This document shows, piece by piece, positions 1 to 7,400 of a stretch of DNA of 8,797 nucleotides. The position numbers and the translations under genes are program-made. The notes beneath the pieces are model-generated. The model was not told where the DNA came from, searched no databases, and saw nothing but the letters and a program-made list of their open reading frames with translations. The stretch is from positions 1-8,797 of the forward strand of contig JAEWJQ010000198.1 in the NCBI GenBank assembly GCA_023386515.1. The letters run 5' to 3'. Within the stretch, counting starts at the first letter, position 1; every line of letters begins with the position of its first letter. The DNA comes from Pseudomonadota bacterium. GTDB taxonomy: Bacteria > Pseudomonadota > Alphaproteobacteria > Sphingomonadales > Sphingomonadaceae.

Positions 1-642
1 GAGCCGGCGCGCCGCGACCGGTACCAGCGCCTCCGCGCCGCGCCCGACCGCGCGGGTCAGCGCCGGATGGTCGACGTCGAGCCCCCCGGTCAGTGCGCCG
101 AAGGCCGGCAGGACGATCTTCGCCGGCGTCGCGACGAAACAGCGGCGGGCGATCTGCTTGCCGCGCACGCGCAGCCGCAGCTTGGGATGGAAATGCCCCG
201 ACAGTTCGGGTCGCGGTTCGTCCGGATCGGCTTCGTGGCGCAGCATCAGCCCGTCGACCAACGCCTCGGCGACCGCATCGCCGCCGCAACGATCGGTGAT
301 GACCGGATCGTGGTTGCCGGTGATCCATGTCCAGGCAAGCCGGCCGGTCAGCGCGCGCAGCGCTGCCTGTGCCGCCTCCGGCAGCCGCTCGCACCCGCCG
401 ACATCGTGGAAGCTGTCGCCCAGGCACCACAATTCCGCCGCCCCGGTCACCTCGACCAGGCGCGTCAGTTCTGTGAGCGTGGCGATCGAATCGTAGGGCG
501 GCAGCATCTGACCGCGGCCGGCGAACCAGCTGGCCTTCTCGAGGTGCAGATCGGCGACCAGCAGTGCCCGCCGCGCCGGCCACCAGAGCGCGCCGTCGGC
601 CAGTGCCGCCAGGTCGTGACCGCCGAACGAAAAGGGAACCAT
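1..642 (-). CDS. pdeM: Ligase-associated DNA damage response endonuclease PdeM (calcineurin-like metallophosphoesterase), 3' end beyond the window
   Basis: Reading the minus strand from the ATG at 640-642 gives 214 residues with no stop before the left edge, so only the last few residues should be missing. The calcineurin-like metal-binding motifs appear in order: ADLH (D31, H33), GDSFHD (D76, H79), GNHD (N110, H111, D112), H136 and GHFH (H150, H152). These should hold a two-metal centre. The pattern LLVADLHLEK near residue 30 and the length are typical of the PdeM family, whose members usually sit with an ATP-dependent DNA ligase, an exonuclease and a DEXH-box helicase and are thought to act as nucleases in DNA repair. 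An in-frame ATG at 679-681 would add 13 residues. I prefer 642 because homologues begin close to the first beta strand, but neither start has a clear Shine-Dalgarno sequence. The gene is divergent from kup. No helicase gene lies directly upstream. Family assignment is firm from the motifs; the repair role is inferred from the family. Confidence 0.92.
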   Translation of the reverse strand, partial: MVPFSFGGHDLAALADGALWWPARRALLVADLHLEKASWFAGRGQMLPPYDSIATLTELTRLVEVTGAAELWCLGDSFHDVGGCERLPEAAQAALRALTGRLAWTWITGNHDPVITDRCGGDAVAEALVDGLMLRHEADPDEPRPELSGHFHPKLRLRVRGKQIARRCFVATPAKIVLPAFGALTGGLDVDHPALTRAVGRGAEALVPVAARRL

Positions 643-773
643 CGCCGCGCCATGCCGAGGAAAGGCACGGTGATCAAGCATTTGTACCGGGCCCACGCGA
701 CCAGCCGGTGGCGGGTGACGGCCAGTTCCCCCGCAAGCCCGCCATGAATGCGGCTTCCGTTGACGGTGTTGCC

Positions 774-788
774 GTGACGCGACGTCAC
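774..788. promoter_or_regulatory. Perfect 6-3-6 palindrome, possible operator
   Basis: GTGACG, the spacer CGA, then CGTCAC form perfectly matching 6-base inverted arms, 148 bases before the kup start and 132 bases before the pdeM start. The half-site recurs nearby: TGACG at 716-720 and 761-765 in the same orientation as the left arm, and CGTCA at 902-906 and 932-936. A dimeric regulator bound here could affect either gene. No particular regulator is recognised. The arms are short and no T-run follows, so a terminator role is unlikely. Confidence 0.35.
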
Positions 789-862
789 AAGCGCGGCGGG
801 GCCGCGACTGCCGTCCGCCGACCGACGGCGTCCCGCGATGGAACCGACGGCCCGAATAGCGC

Positions 863-890
863 TTGCGCTGTCATGGATTAAGCGTAAAGC
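863..890 (+). promoter_or_regulatory. Weak candidate kup promoter
   Basis: TTGCGC at 863-868 and TAAAGC at 885-890 are separated by 16 bases and lie about 45 bases before the kup start. The match to a housekeeping -35/-10 pair is poor (TTG and TA-A only). I list it as the best local candidate because the A/T-containing patch ATTAAGCGTAAA stands out in very GC-rich surroundings. The placement is a guess from sequence. Confidence 0.2.
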
Positions 891-918
891 GCGCCGTCCT
901 TCGTCAGGGGCGCTTCAC

Positions 919-923
919 AGGGG
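919..923 (+). promoter_or_regulatory. Possible kup ribosome binding site
   Basis: AGGGG lies 12 bases before the ATG at 936. This is a purine-rich Shine-Dalgarno-like stretch but rather farther from the start than usual, so initiation may be only moderately efficient. No better purine run is closer to the ATG. Confidence 0.35.
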
Positions 924-935
924 CCGTCGCGCGTC

Positions 936-2879
936 ATGTCGACCACCGAAAGTTCGTCCGCATCCGCGTCCGCCCATGGCGGCGCGCATCCCGCCTTGCC
1001 CGGCCTGGTGCTGGGCGCGATCGGCGTCGTGTTCGGCGATATTGGCACTAGCCCGCTCTATGCGTTTCGCGAGGCGCTCGGCCAGTCGGCGGCGGACGGC
1101 ATCGACCCGTCCGAGATCCTGGGCGTGCTCAGCCTCGCGCTATGGACGCTGACGCTGATCGTCACCGTCAAATACGTGCTGTTCCTGATGCGCGCCGACA
1201 ATCACGGCGAAGGCGGCGTGCTGGCGCTCGCCGCACTGGCGCGCAAAGCCGTGGGCGTGCGCGCGCGCCTGGCGATCGTGCTCGGCGCGATCGGCGCCTC
1301 GCTCTTCTACGGCGACGCGATCATCACCCCGTCGCTATCGGTGCTATCGGCGATGGAGGGGCTGCACACCATTCCCAGCGCCGCGAAATTCTTCGACGAA
1401 GGCACGATCCGCGCGCTGACCATCGTGATCCTGATCGCGCTGTTCTTCATCCAGTCGCGCGGCACGGCGATGGTGGCGACGCTGTTCGGCCCGATCTGCG
1501 TCGTCTGGTTCGTCGTCATCGGAGGGCTGGGCATCTGGCACATCGCCGACGAACCCTCGATCTTCCGCGTGCTCTGGCCGAGCTACGGCATCCACTTCCT
1601 CGCGACGCACGGCACGGTCGGGCTGTTCGTGCTCGGCGCCGTGTTCCTGACCGTGACGGGCGCGGAGGCGCTGACCGCGGACATGGGGCATTTCGGCAAG
1701 CGGCCGATCCGCCTCGCCTGGCTGTTCCTCGTCTTCCCGGCGCTGATGCTCAACTATCTCGGGCAAGGCGCGTTCGCCCTGGCCCGGCTGGAGGCGGCGC
1801 AGGCGGCGGGGACCGAATTCAAGAACCAGGACTGGTTCTACCTGATGGCGCCGGAAAGCGTGCGCGGGCCGCTGGTCGTGCTCGCCGGCCTGGCCACGGT
1901 GATCGCCAGCCAGGCGGTGATCACCGGCGCCTTCTCGCTGACCCAGCAGGCGGTGCAGCTCGGCCTGTTGCCGCGGATGCGGCTGCGCCAGACGTCGGCG
2001 AGCTTCGCCGGCCAGATCTACCTGCCGGCGATCAACTGGATGCTGCTGGCCGGCGTGCTGGTGCTGATCATCCAGTTCAAGACCTCGTCGGCGATGGCCG
2101 CCGCTTATGGCATCGCGGTGACCGGTACGATGGTGGTGACGACGCTGCTCGGCTATCTGGTCGCGCGCCACGTCTGGGGCTGGCGGCGCCCGATCGCGGC
2201 GGCGGCGATCCTGCCCTTCCTGATGCTCGACAGCGTATTTTTCGGCGCCAACATCCTGCGGGTGATCGAAGGCGGATGGGTGCCGCTGGTGATCGCCGCA
2301 GCGATCGGCTTCCTGATCTACACCTGGGTGCGCGGCAAGACGATCGTGCGCGCGTTCGAGGCGCGGCAGAGCATCCCGCTCGCCGACCTCGCCGCCGCGC
2401 TCGCCAAGCGGCCGCCCGAACGGGTGCCGGGCACCGCCGTCTTCCTGACCGGCAATCCGGAAGCCGCACCGGGGGCGCTGCTGCACAATCTGAAGCACAA
2501 CAAGGTGCTGCACGAGCGCAATCTGGTGGTCAGCATTCGCACCGCCGACCGGCCGGTGATCGATGCCGACAAGCGCGCCAAGACCGAGCGGCTCGACGAC
2601 AATTTCGAAACGGTGGTGCTGACCTACGGCTTCATGGAAAGCCCCGATGTGCCAGCCGACCTGGGGGTCGGCGCGCGCACCGAGGTGCAGGGGCTGGACG
2701 CGATGAAGACGAGTTTCTTCATCGGTCGCAACACGCTGAAGCCGGAGGCGGAACAGGGCATGCCGCTATGGCAGGACCGGGTGTTCATGTTCCTGCAGCG
2801 CAACGCCAGCGACCCGACCGAATTTCTCCGCATCCCGCCGGGCAAGGTGCTGGAACTGGGCGAGCAGGTCACGGTGTAG
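936..2879 (+). CDS. kup: Kup-family low-affinity potassium uptake transporter
   Basis: The 647-residue product matches the KUP/HAK/KT family end to end and is close to the length of E. coli Kup (622). Family signatures are plain: GDIGTSPLYAF at residues 34-44, RADNHGEGGVLAL at 86-98, YGDAIITPSLSVLSAMEGL at 125-143, TGAEALTADMGHFG at 241-254 and NYLGQGA at 273-279. The acidic residues D35, D127 and E244 fall in the segments expected to line the ion path. Residues about 20-465 are a series of hydrophobic helices (about 12 expected in the inner membrane). From about 470 to the end is a soluble cytoplasmic domain with the conserved LLHNLKHNKVLHE stretch at 515-527. Members move K+ into the cell, with proton symport shown for E. 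coli Kup. The start at 936 places the first helix close to the N-terminus as in relatives. The gene stands alone: pdeM is divergent on the left, and on the right the stop codon directly abuts a hairpin shared with the converging peptidase gene. I see no truncation or missing motif. Confidence 0.97.
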   Translation: MSTTESSSASASAHGGAHPALPGLVLGAIGVVFGDIGTSPLYAFREALGQSAADGIDPSEILGVLSLALWTLTLIVTVKYVLFLMRADNHGEGGVLALAALARKAVGVRARLAIVLGAIGASLFYGDAIITPSLSVLSAMEGLHTIPSAAKFFDEGTIRALTIVILIALFFIQSRGTAMVATLFGPICVVWFVVIGGLGIWHIADEPSIFRVLWPSYGIHFLATHGTVGLFVLGAVFLTVTGAEALTADMGHFGKRPIRLAWLFLVFPALMLNYLGQGAFALARLEAAQAAGTEFKNQDWFYLMAPESVRGPLVVLAGLATVIASQAVITGAFSLTQQAVQLGLLPRMRLRQTSASFAGQIYLPAINWMLLAGVLVLIIQFKTSSAMAAAYGIAVTGTMVVTTLLGYLVARHVWGWRRPIAAAAILPFLMLDSVFFGANILRVIEGGWVPLVIAAAIGFLIYTWVRGKTIVRAFEARQSIPLADLAAALAKRPPERVPGTAVFLTGNPEAAPGALLHNLKHNKVLHERNLVVSIRTADRPVIDADKRAKTERLDDNFETVVLTYGFMESPDVPADLGVGARTEVQGLDAMKTSFFIGRNTLKPEAEQGMPLWQDRVFMFLQRNASDPTEFLRIPPGKVLELGEQVTV

Positions 2880-2905
2880 GATCCTCCCCGCTGGCGGGGA
2901 GGATC
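2880..2905. terminator. Perfect hairpin between converging kup and M20 genes
   Basis: GATCCTCCCCGC and GCGGGGAGGATC are perfectly complementary 12-base arms around a TG centre. The hairpin begins on the base after the kup stop codon (TAG, 2877-2879) and ends one base before the stop codon of the peptidase gene on the other strand (TGA, read from 2909 to 2907). Being symmetric, it could end or protect transcripts from both sides. Neither strand has a run of T after the stem, so it is not a textbook intrinsic terminator. It may instead stabilise the 3' ends or be a copy of a dispersed palindromic repeat; compare the hairpin at 4368-4395. Confidence 0.65.
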
Positions 2906-2906
2906 G

Positions 2907-4310
2907 TCAGCCGGCGTAGGCCTTCACCAGATCGTACAGATAGTCGCGCCCTTCGTCGAGCGACCTGACGCCGATCCGCTCGTTGAGGCCGTGGATGCCG
3001 CCGCCGTCCTTTTCGACGAACAGGCCGGGCATGCCGTAGACGGGGATGCCGATCGCTTCGAAAAAGATGCCGTCGGTGGCGCCGGTCGACATCAGCGGCA
3101 CCACGGGTGTGCCGGGAAAGTATTGCGCCGCAACGCGGGTCGCCGGACCGACGATCTTCGGGTCGAGCGTCGGCGGGATGGCGGTCGGGCGGATCGGCTG
3201 GTTGGCCGTGACCTTGACCTTCGCACCGGCCAGCCGCTGCAGCGTGGCGAGCGTGCCGTCGACCGTCTCACCGGGAAAGATGCGGCAGTTGATGTTGGCG
3301 GTGGCGCGCTGCGGCAGCGCATTTTCGGCATGGCCGGCGTTGAGCAGCGTCGCGACGCAGGTGGTGCGCAGCGTCGAATGGAAGGCCTTGTCGCGGCTGA
3401 CGATCGCGTCGGCGGCCCGGTCGTTCGGATCGGCGAGCAGGCGGGTGATCGCCTGCGCCTTCTCGCCGCCCGCCTGTTTGGCGGTGGCGGCGAAATAGGC
3501 ACGCGTCGTTTCGGTGAAGCGGATCGGGAATTCATAGTCCTGCACCGCCTTCACCGCGTCGACCAATTGGTAGATCGCATTGTCGGGCACCGGCTGCGAG
3601 CTGTGCCCGCCGGCATTGGTGGCGAGGAAGGTGTAATTCTGCGCTGCCTTCTCTCCGACCTGAACGGCGAGCAGCTCGCGCTTGCCGTCCGCGGTCAGCC
3701 GCCCGCCGCCGCCCTCGTTGAGCGCGAACTCCGCGGCGATCAGGTCCGGCCTGTTGGCGGCGAGCCAGTGCGCGCCGTTGAAGGCATAGGTGGTCTCCTC
3801 GCCGCAGGTCAGCGCGAGCTTGATCGTGCGCTGCGGCGGCGGACCGGCGCGTTTCAGGCGCATCATTGTGTCCGCCCAGATCGCGCTCATCGCCTTGTCG
3901 TCGACGGTGCCGCGGCCGTAATAATAGCCGCCTTCCTCCGTCAGCGTGAACGGATCGCGCACCCAATCCTCGCGCTTGGCGGCAACGACGTCGAGATGAC
4001 CGAGCAGCAGCATCGGCTTGGCCTTGGCGTCGGAGCCCTTGAGGATCGCGACAAGGCCACCGTCCTGCGGATGGTCGGGCGTGGAAAAGAGCGTGACGTC
4101 GCCGGCGGCGAAGCCCGCGGCCTTCAACCGTTCGGCGATCTGCGCCGATGCTTGGGTGCAGCTGCCGACGCCGACCACGGTGTTGGTTTCGACGAGCTGC
4201 TTGTAGAGGTCGAAGAAGGCGCGCTGGTCGGGGCGCTGCTGCGCGGACGCGACGGTGGCGGTGAGGAGGGCGATCGCCGCAGTGGCGAGGCCGGTCATCG
4301 TGCGCGTCAT
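2907..4310 (-). CDS. Secreted M20/M25/M40-family metallopeptidase (zinc-dependent hydrolase)
   Basis: The 467-residue product starts with a typical signal peptide: basic start (MTRTM), a hydrophobic stretch at about 6-20, and a likely cut after ASA (21-23). The enzyme should therefore act in the periplasm or outside. M20 metal-site motifs are all present: GHLDVV (H105, D107), GTVDDKA (D137), CGEET (E171 as general base, E172), NEGG (E199) and the late GGGIHGLNE (H440). AGGHSSQP (H236) marks the lid/dimerisation domain, roughly 222-335, inserted in the catalytic domain as in carboxypeptidase- and dipeptidase-like members. The family hydrolyses amide bonds in peptides or N-acyl amino acids using two zinc ions; the substrate here cannot be told from sequence. 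The start is supported by AGGGGG at 4315-4320, four bases before the ATG. A second in-frame ATG at codon 5 is possible but less well placed. It follows gltB on the same strand after 90 bases containing a hairpin, so it is probably transcribed at least partly by itself. Confidence 0.93.
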   Translation of the reverse strand: MTRTMTGLATAAIALLTATVASAQQRPDQRAFFDLYKQLVETNTVVGVGSCTQASAQIAERLKAAGFAAGDVTLFSTPDHPQDGGLVAILKGSDAKAKPMLLLGHLDVVAAKREDWVRDPFTLTEEGGYYYGRGTVDDKAMSAIWADTMMRLKRAGPPPQRTIKLALTCGEETTYAFNGAHWLAANRPDLIAAEFALNEGGGGRLTADGKRELLAVQVGEKAAQNYTFLATNAGGHSSQPVPDNAIYQLVDAVKAVQDYEFPIRFTETTRAYFAATAKQAGGEKAQAITRLLADPNDRAADAIVSRDKAFHSTLRTTCVATLLNAGHAENALPQRATANINCRIFPGETVDGTLATLQRLAGAKVKVTANQPIRPTAIPPTLDPKIVGPATRVAAQYFPGTPVVPLMSTGATDGIFFEAIGIPVYGMPGLFVEKDGGGIHGLNERIGVRSLDEGRDYLYDLVKAYAG

Positions 4311-4314
4311 ATGT

Positions 4315-4320
4315 CCCCCT
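4315..4320 (-). promoter_or_regulatory. Ribosome binding site of the M20 peptidase gene
   Basis: On the minus strand AGGGGG is followed by ACAT and then the ATG at 4310-4308. The purine run is strong but the four-base spacing is short. It supports this ATG over the one four codons downstream, which has no purine run before it. Confidence 0.55.
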
Positions 4321-4333
4321 GATCGATACGGAG

Positions 4334-4363
4334 GAATAGAGCGCCATTGCGGGCAAAGCGCAA
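4334..4363 (-). promoter_or_regulatory. Weak candidate promoter for the M20 peptidase gene
   Basis: Within the 90-base gap the minus strand has TTGCGC (4363-4358) and, 18 bases later, CTATTC (4339-4334), about 24 bases before the start codon. Each hexamer matches the housekeeping consensus only partly. It is recorded because an independent promoter is expected if the hairpin at 4368-4395 ends gltB transcription. Confidence 0.18.
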
Positions 4364-4367
4364 CGGG

Positions 4368-4395
4368 CTCCCCTCCCGCCGCGCGGGTGGGGAAG
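4368..4395 (-). terminator. GC-rich hairpin just downstream of gltB
   Basis: On the plus strand CTCCCCTCCCGC, a CGC loop and GCGGGTGGGGAAG fold into a stem of about 12 pairs with one T-T mismatch and one bulged A. It ends five bases from the gltB stop codon (TAA, read from 4403 to 4401), the usual place for a terminator or 3'-end stabiliser. No T-run follows on the minus strand, so factor-independent termination is uncertain. Its CTCCCC/GGGGAG character resembles the hairpin at 2880-2905. Confidence 0.5.
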
Positions 4396-4400
4396 GACGG

Positions 4401-7400
4401 TTACTCTGCCGCGACCAGTTCCACCGTGTCGTCGAGCGGATGGGTCTGACGCGACAGCATCTCCTTCGGCACCACCTGCCAGAACCGGCCGAGCGCCTGG
4501 TCCCAGTCGGCGAGCAGGCCCTTCGACCAGCGGCTGTCCGTCACCGCGGCGTGGCGCTCGACGAGGTCGCGCAGCACGCCCTCCCAATGCGCCGAGGCGA
4601 TCCGCTGCCAGACGATGTTCTCCGGATTGGCGCGGCGTTCGAAGGCGTCGTCGACATCGTAGACGAAGGCCATCCCGCCGGTCATGCCCGCACCGAAATT
4701 GGCACCGGTGCGGCCAAGCACGACGGCGATGCCGCCGGTCATATATTCGCAGCCGTTGGCGCCACAGCCTTCGACCACCACGGTCGCGCCCGAATTGCGC
4801 ACCGCGAACCGCTCGCCCGCCTGCCCAGCGGCGAGCAGAGTGCCCGAGGTCGCGCCGTAGAGGACGGTGTTGCCGACGATCGTGTTGTCCTGGCTGGCGA
4901 GCGGCGACGACACCGCCGGCCGCACGATGATCGTGCCACCCGAAAGGCCCTTGCCGACATAATCATTGGCGTCGCCGAACACTTCGAGGGTGATGCCCTT
5001 GCACAGGAAGGCGCCGAGCGACTGCCCGGCGCTGCCGCGCAGCCGGACGGTGACATGGCCATCGGCGAGCTTGGCCATGCCGAAGCGGCGGGTGATCTCG
5101 CTCGACAGGCGGGTGCCGACCGCGCGATGCGTGTTGCGCACCGAATAGGTCAGCTGCATCTTCTCGCCGCGCGCGAAGACCGGGGCGGCATCCTTGATGA
5201 TCTGCGCGTCGAGGCTATCGGGCACGTCGTTGCGGAAGGTCGACAGGCTGAAGCGTCGCTCCGCGTCGGTCGCATCGACCTTCGCAAGGATCGGGTTGAG
5301 GTCGAGGTCGTCGAGATGCTCGGCACCGCGGCTCACCTGGCGCAGCAATTCGGTGCGTCCGATCACCTCGTCGAGGCTGCGGCAGCCGAGCCGGGCGAGG
5401 ATGTCGCGCACCTCCTCGGCGATGAAGGTCATCAGGTTGATGACCTTTTCGGGCGTGCCGGTGAATTTCGCGCGCAACCGCTCGTCCTGCACGCAGACGC
5501 CGACCGGGCAGGTGTTGGAGTGGCACTGGCGGACCATGATACAGCCCATGGCGACCAGGCTGAGCGTGCCGATGCCGAATTCCTCCGCGCCGAGGATCGC
5601 GGCGACGACGATGTCGCGTCCGGTCTTCAGCCCACCATCGGCGCGTAGCCGGACCCGGCCGCGCAGGCCGTTGAGGGTGAGCACCTGATTGACCTCCGAC
5701 AGGCCCATTTCCCACGGCGCGCCGGCATATTTGATGCTCGTCTGCGGCGAAGCGCCGGTGCCGCCGACATGGCCGGAGACGAGGATGACGTCGGCATGCG
5801 CCTTGGCGACGCCCGCCGCGACGGTGCCGATGCCCGCCGAGCTGACCAACTTGACGCAGACGCGCGCGCGCGGGTTGATCTGCTTCAGGTCGTAGATCAG
5901 CTGCGCCAGATCCTCGATCGAATAGATGTCGTGATGCGGCGGCGGGCTGATCAGCGTCACGCCCGGGGTTGCGTGGCGCAACTTGGCGATGAATTCGGTG
6001 ACCTTGAATCCAGGCAACTGGCCGCCCTCGCCGGGCTGGGCGCCCTGCGCGACCTTGATCTCGATCTCTTCGCAGGCGTTGAGATATTCCGCCGTGACGC
6101 CGAAGCGGCCGGACGCCACCTGCTTGATCGTCGAATTGGCGTTGTCGCCGTTTTCGTAGGGCGTGTAGCGCGTCTTGTCCTCGCCACCCTCGCCCGACAC
6201 CGCCTTGGCGCCGATCCGGTTCATCGCGATCGCCAGCGTCTCGTGCGCCTCCGGGCTGAGCGCGCCGAGCGACATGCCCGGCGTGACGAACCGCTTGCGG
6301 ATTTCGGTGATCGCCTCGACCTGGTCGACCGGCACGCCCTCGGCCGGGAAATTGAATTGCAACAGATCGCGCAGATAGACCGGCGGCAGGTCGGCGACGC
6401 CGCGGCTGAACTGCATGTAGCTGGTGTAGCTGTCGGTCGCGACCGCGGTTTGCAGCAGGTGCATCAGCTGGGCGGAATAGGCGTGGGTCTCGCCGGTATG
6501 GCGCTGGCGGTAGAAGCCGCCGATCGGCAATGTGGCGACGCCCTCGTCCCACGCTTGCTCGTGCCGGACCATCGCGCTGTGGTGGAGCGAGGCATAGCCT
6601 TCGCCGGAAATCTTCGCCGGCATGCCCGGGAACAGGTCGTTGACCAGCGCGCGCGACAGGCCGACCGCTTCGAAATTATAGCCGCCGCGATAGGAGGAGA
6701 TCACCGCGATCCCCATCTTGCTCATGATCTTGAGCAATCCTTCCTCGATCGCGACGCGATGGCGCGCGAGGCAAGCGTCGAGGCTGAGGTCGCCGAACAG
6801 GCCGCGTGACTGGCGATCGACAATTGCCGCCTCGGCCAGATAGGCGTTCACCGTGGTCGCGCCGACGCCGATCAGCACCGCATAATAATGCGTGTCGAGG
6901 CATTCCGCCGACCGCACGTTGATCGAGGCGTAGGAGCGCAGGCCCTTGCGGACGAGGTGCGTATGCACCGCGGCGACGGCGAGCACGCCGGCGATCGCCA
7001 CGCGATCTTCGGAGACATGCTCGTCGGTCAGGAACAGCTCGCTCTTGCCCTGGCGTACCGCCTGCTCCGCCTCGTTGCGGATGCGCTGGATCGCGGCGCG
7101 CAATTTCTCCGGACCGCCATCGGCGTCGAAGGTGCAGTCGATCTCGCTCGCGCTGCTGCCGAAATGTGTACGCAGGCGCGCCCAGTCCTGCCCCGTCAGC
7201 ACCGGCGAATCGAGCACCAGCACACGCTCGCGCCGGTCCTCGGTATCGAGGATGTTGGCGAGATTGCCGAACCGGGTCTTGAGCGACATGACATAGCGTT
7301 CGCGCAGGCTGTCGATCGGCGGGTTGGTCACCTGGCTGAAATTCTGGCGGAAGAACTGGCTGATCAGCCGCGGCTTGTCGCTGATCACCGCGAGCGGCGT

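Larger units (their letters stand above)
643..935. promoter_or_regulatory. Divergent spacer between pdeM and kup
   Basis: These 293 bases separate two genes transcribed away from each other, so promoters for both should lie here. The minus-strand frame of pdeM stays open through it, but the translation is arginine- and proline-rich with no recognisable domain, so I read it as non-coding. It contains one perfect palindrome (774-788), several TGACG half-sites, and a small inverted repeat AGCGC-TT-GCGCT at 858-869. I see no small gene, RNA gene or mobile-element remnant in it. Confidence 0.6.

Noticed and set aside
67..747. A 226-codon plus-strand frame at the left end
   Set aside because: The opposite strand encodes PdeM with intact metal-binding motifs. 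The plus-strand translation is low in hydrophobic residues and unrecognisable.
643..840. Continuation of the open pdeM frame upstream, possibly a helicase remnant or N-terminal extension
   Set aside because: The translation is Arg/Pro/Gly-rich, contains no helicase motif, and does not resemble the N-terminus of PdeM relatives.
1344..2513. A 389-codon minus-strand frame opposite kup
   Set aside because: It is antisense to conserved transporter sequence; the translation is a His/Arg/Asp/Gln-rich shadow without domains.
1142..2968. A 608-codon plus-strand frame overlapping kup
   Set aside because: It is a second frame of kup, dominated by Arg, Gly and Ala. The Kup frame carries the family motifs and membrane helices.
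2991..4322. A 443-codon plus-strand frame opposite the M20 gene
   Set aside because: The minus-strand frame has a signal peptide and every M20 metal motif; the plus-strand translation has none and looks like a GC-bias shadow.
4347..5648. A 433-codon open frame on the plus strand, opposite the 3' part of gltB
   Set aside because: It is antisense to strongly conserved GltB sequence, and its translation is rich in Arg, Ala, Asp and Gly with no recognisable domain. Such open shadow frames are common in high-GC genes.
5859..5873. Alternating GC run within gltB
   Set aside because: It encodes ordinary conserved residues of the FMN domain and is expected from codon bias at this GC content.
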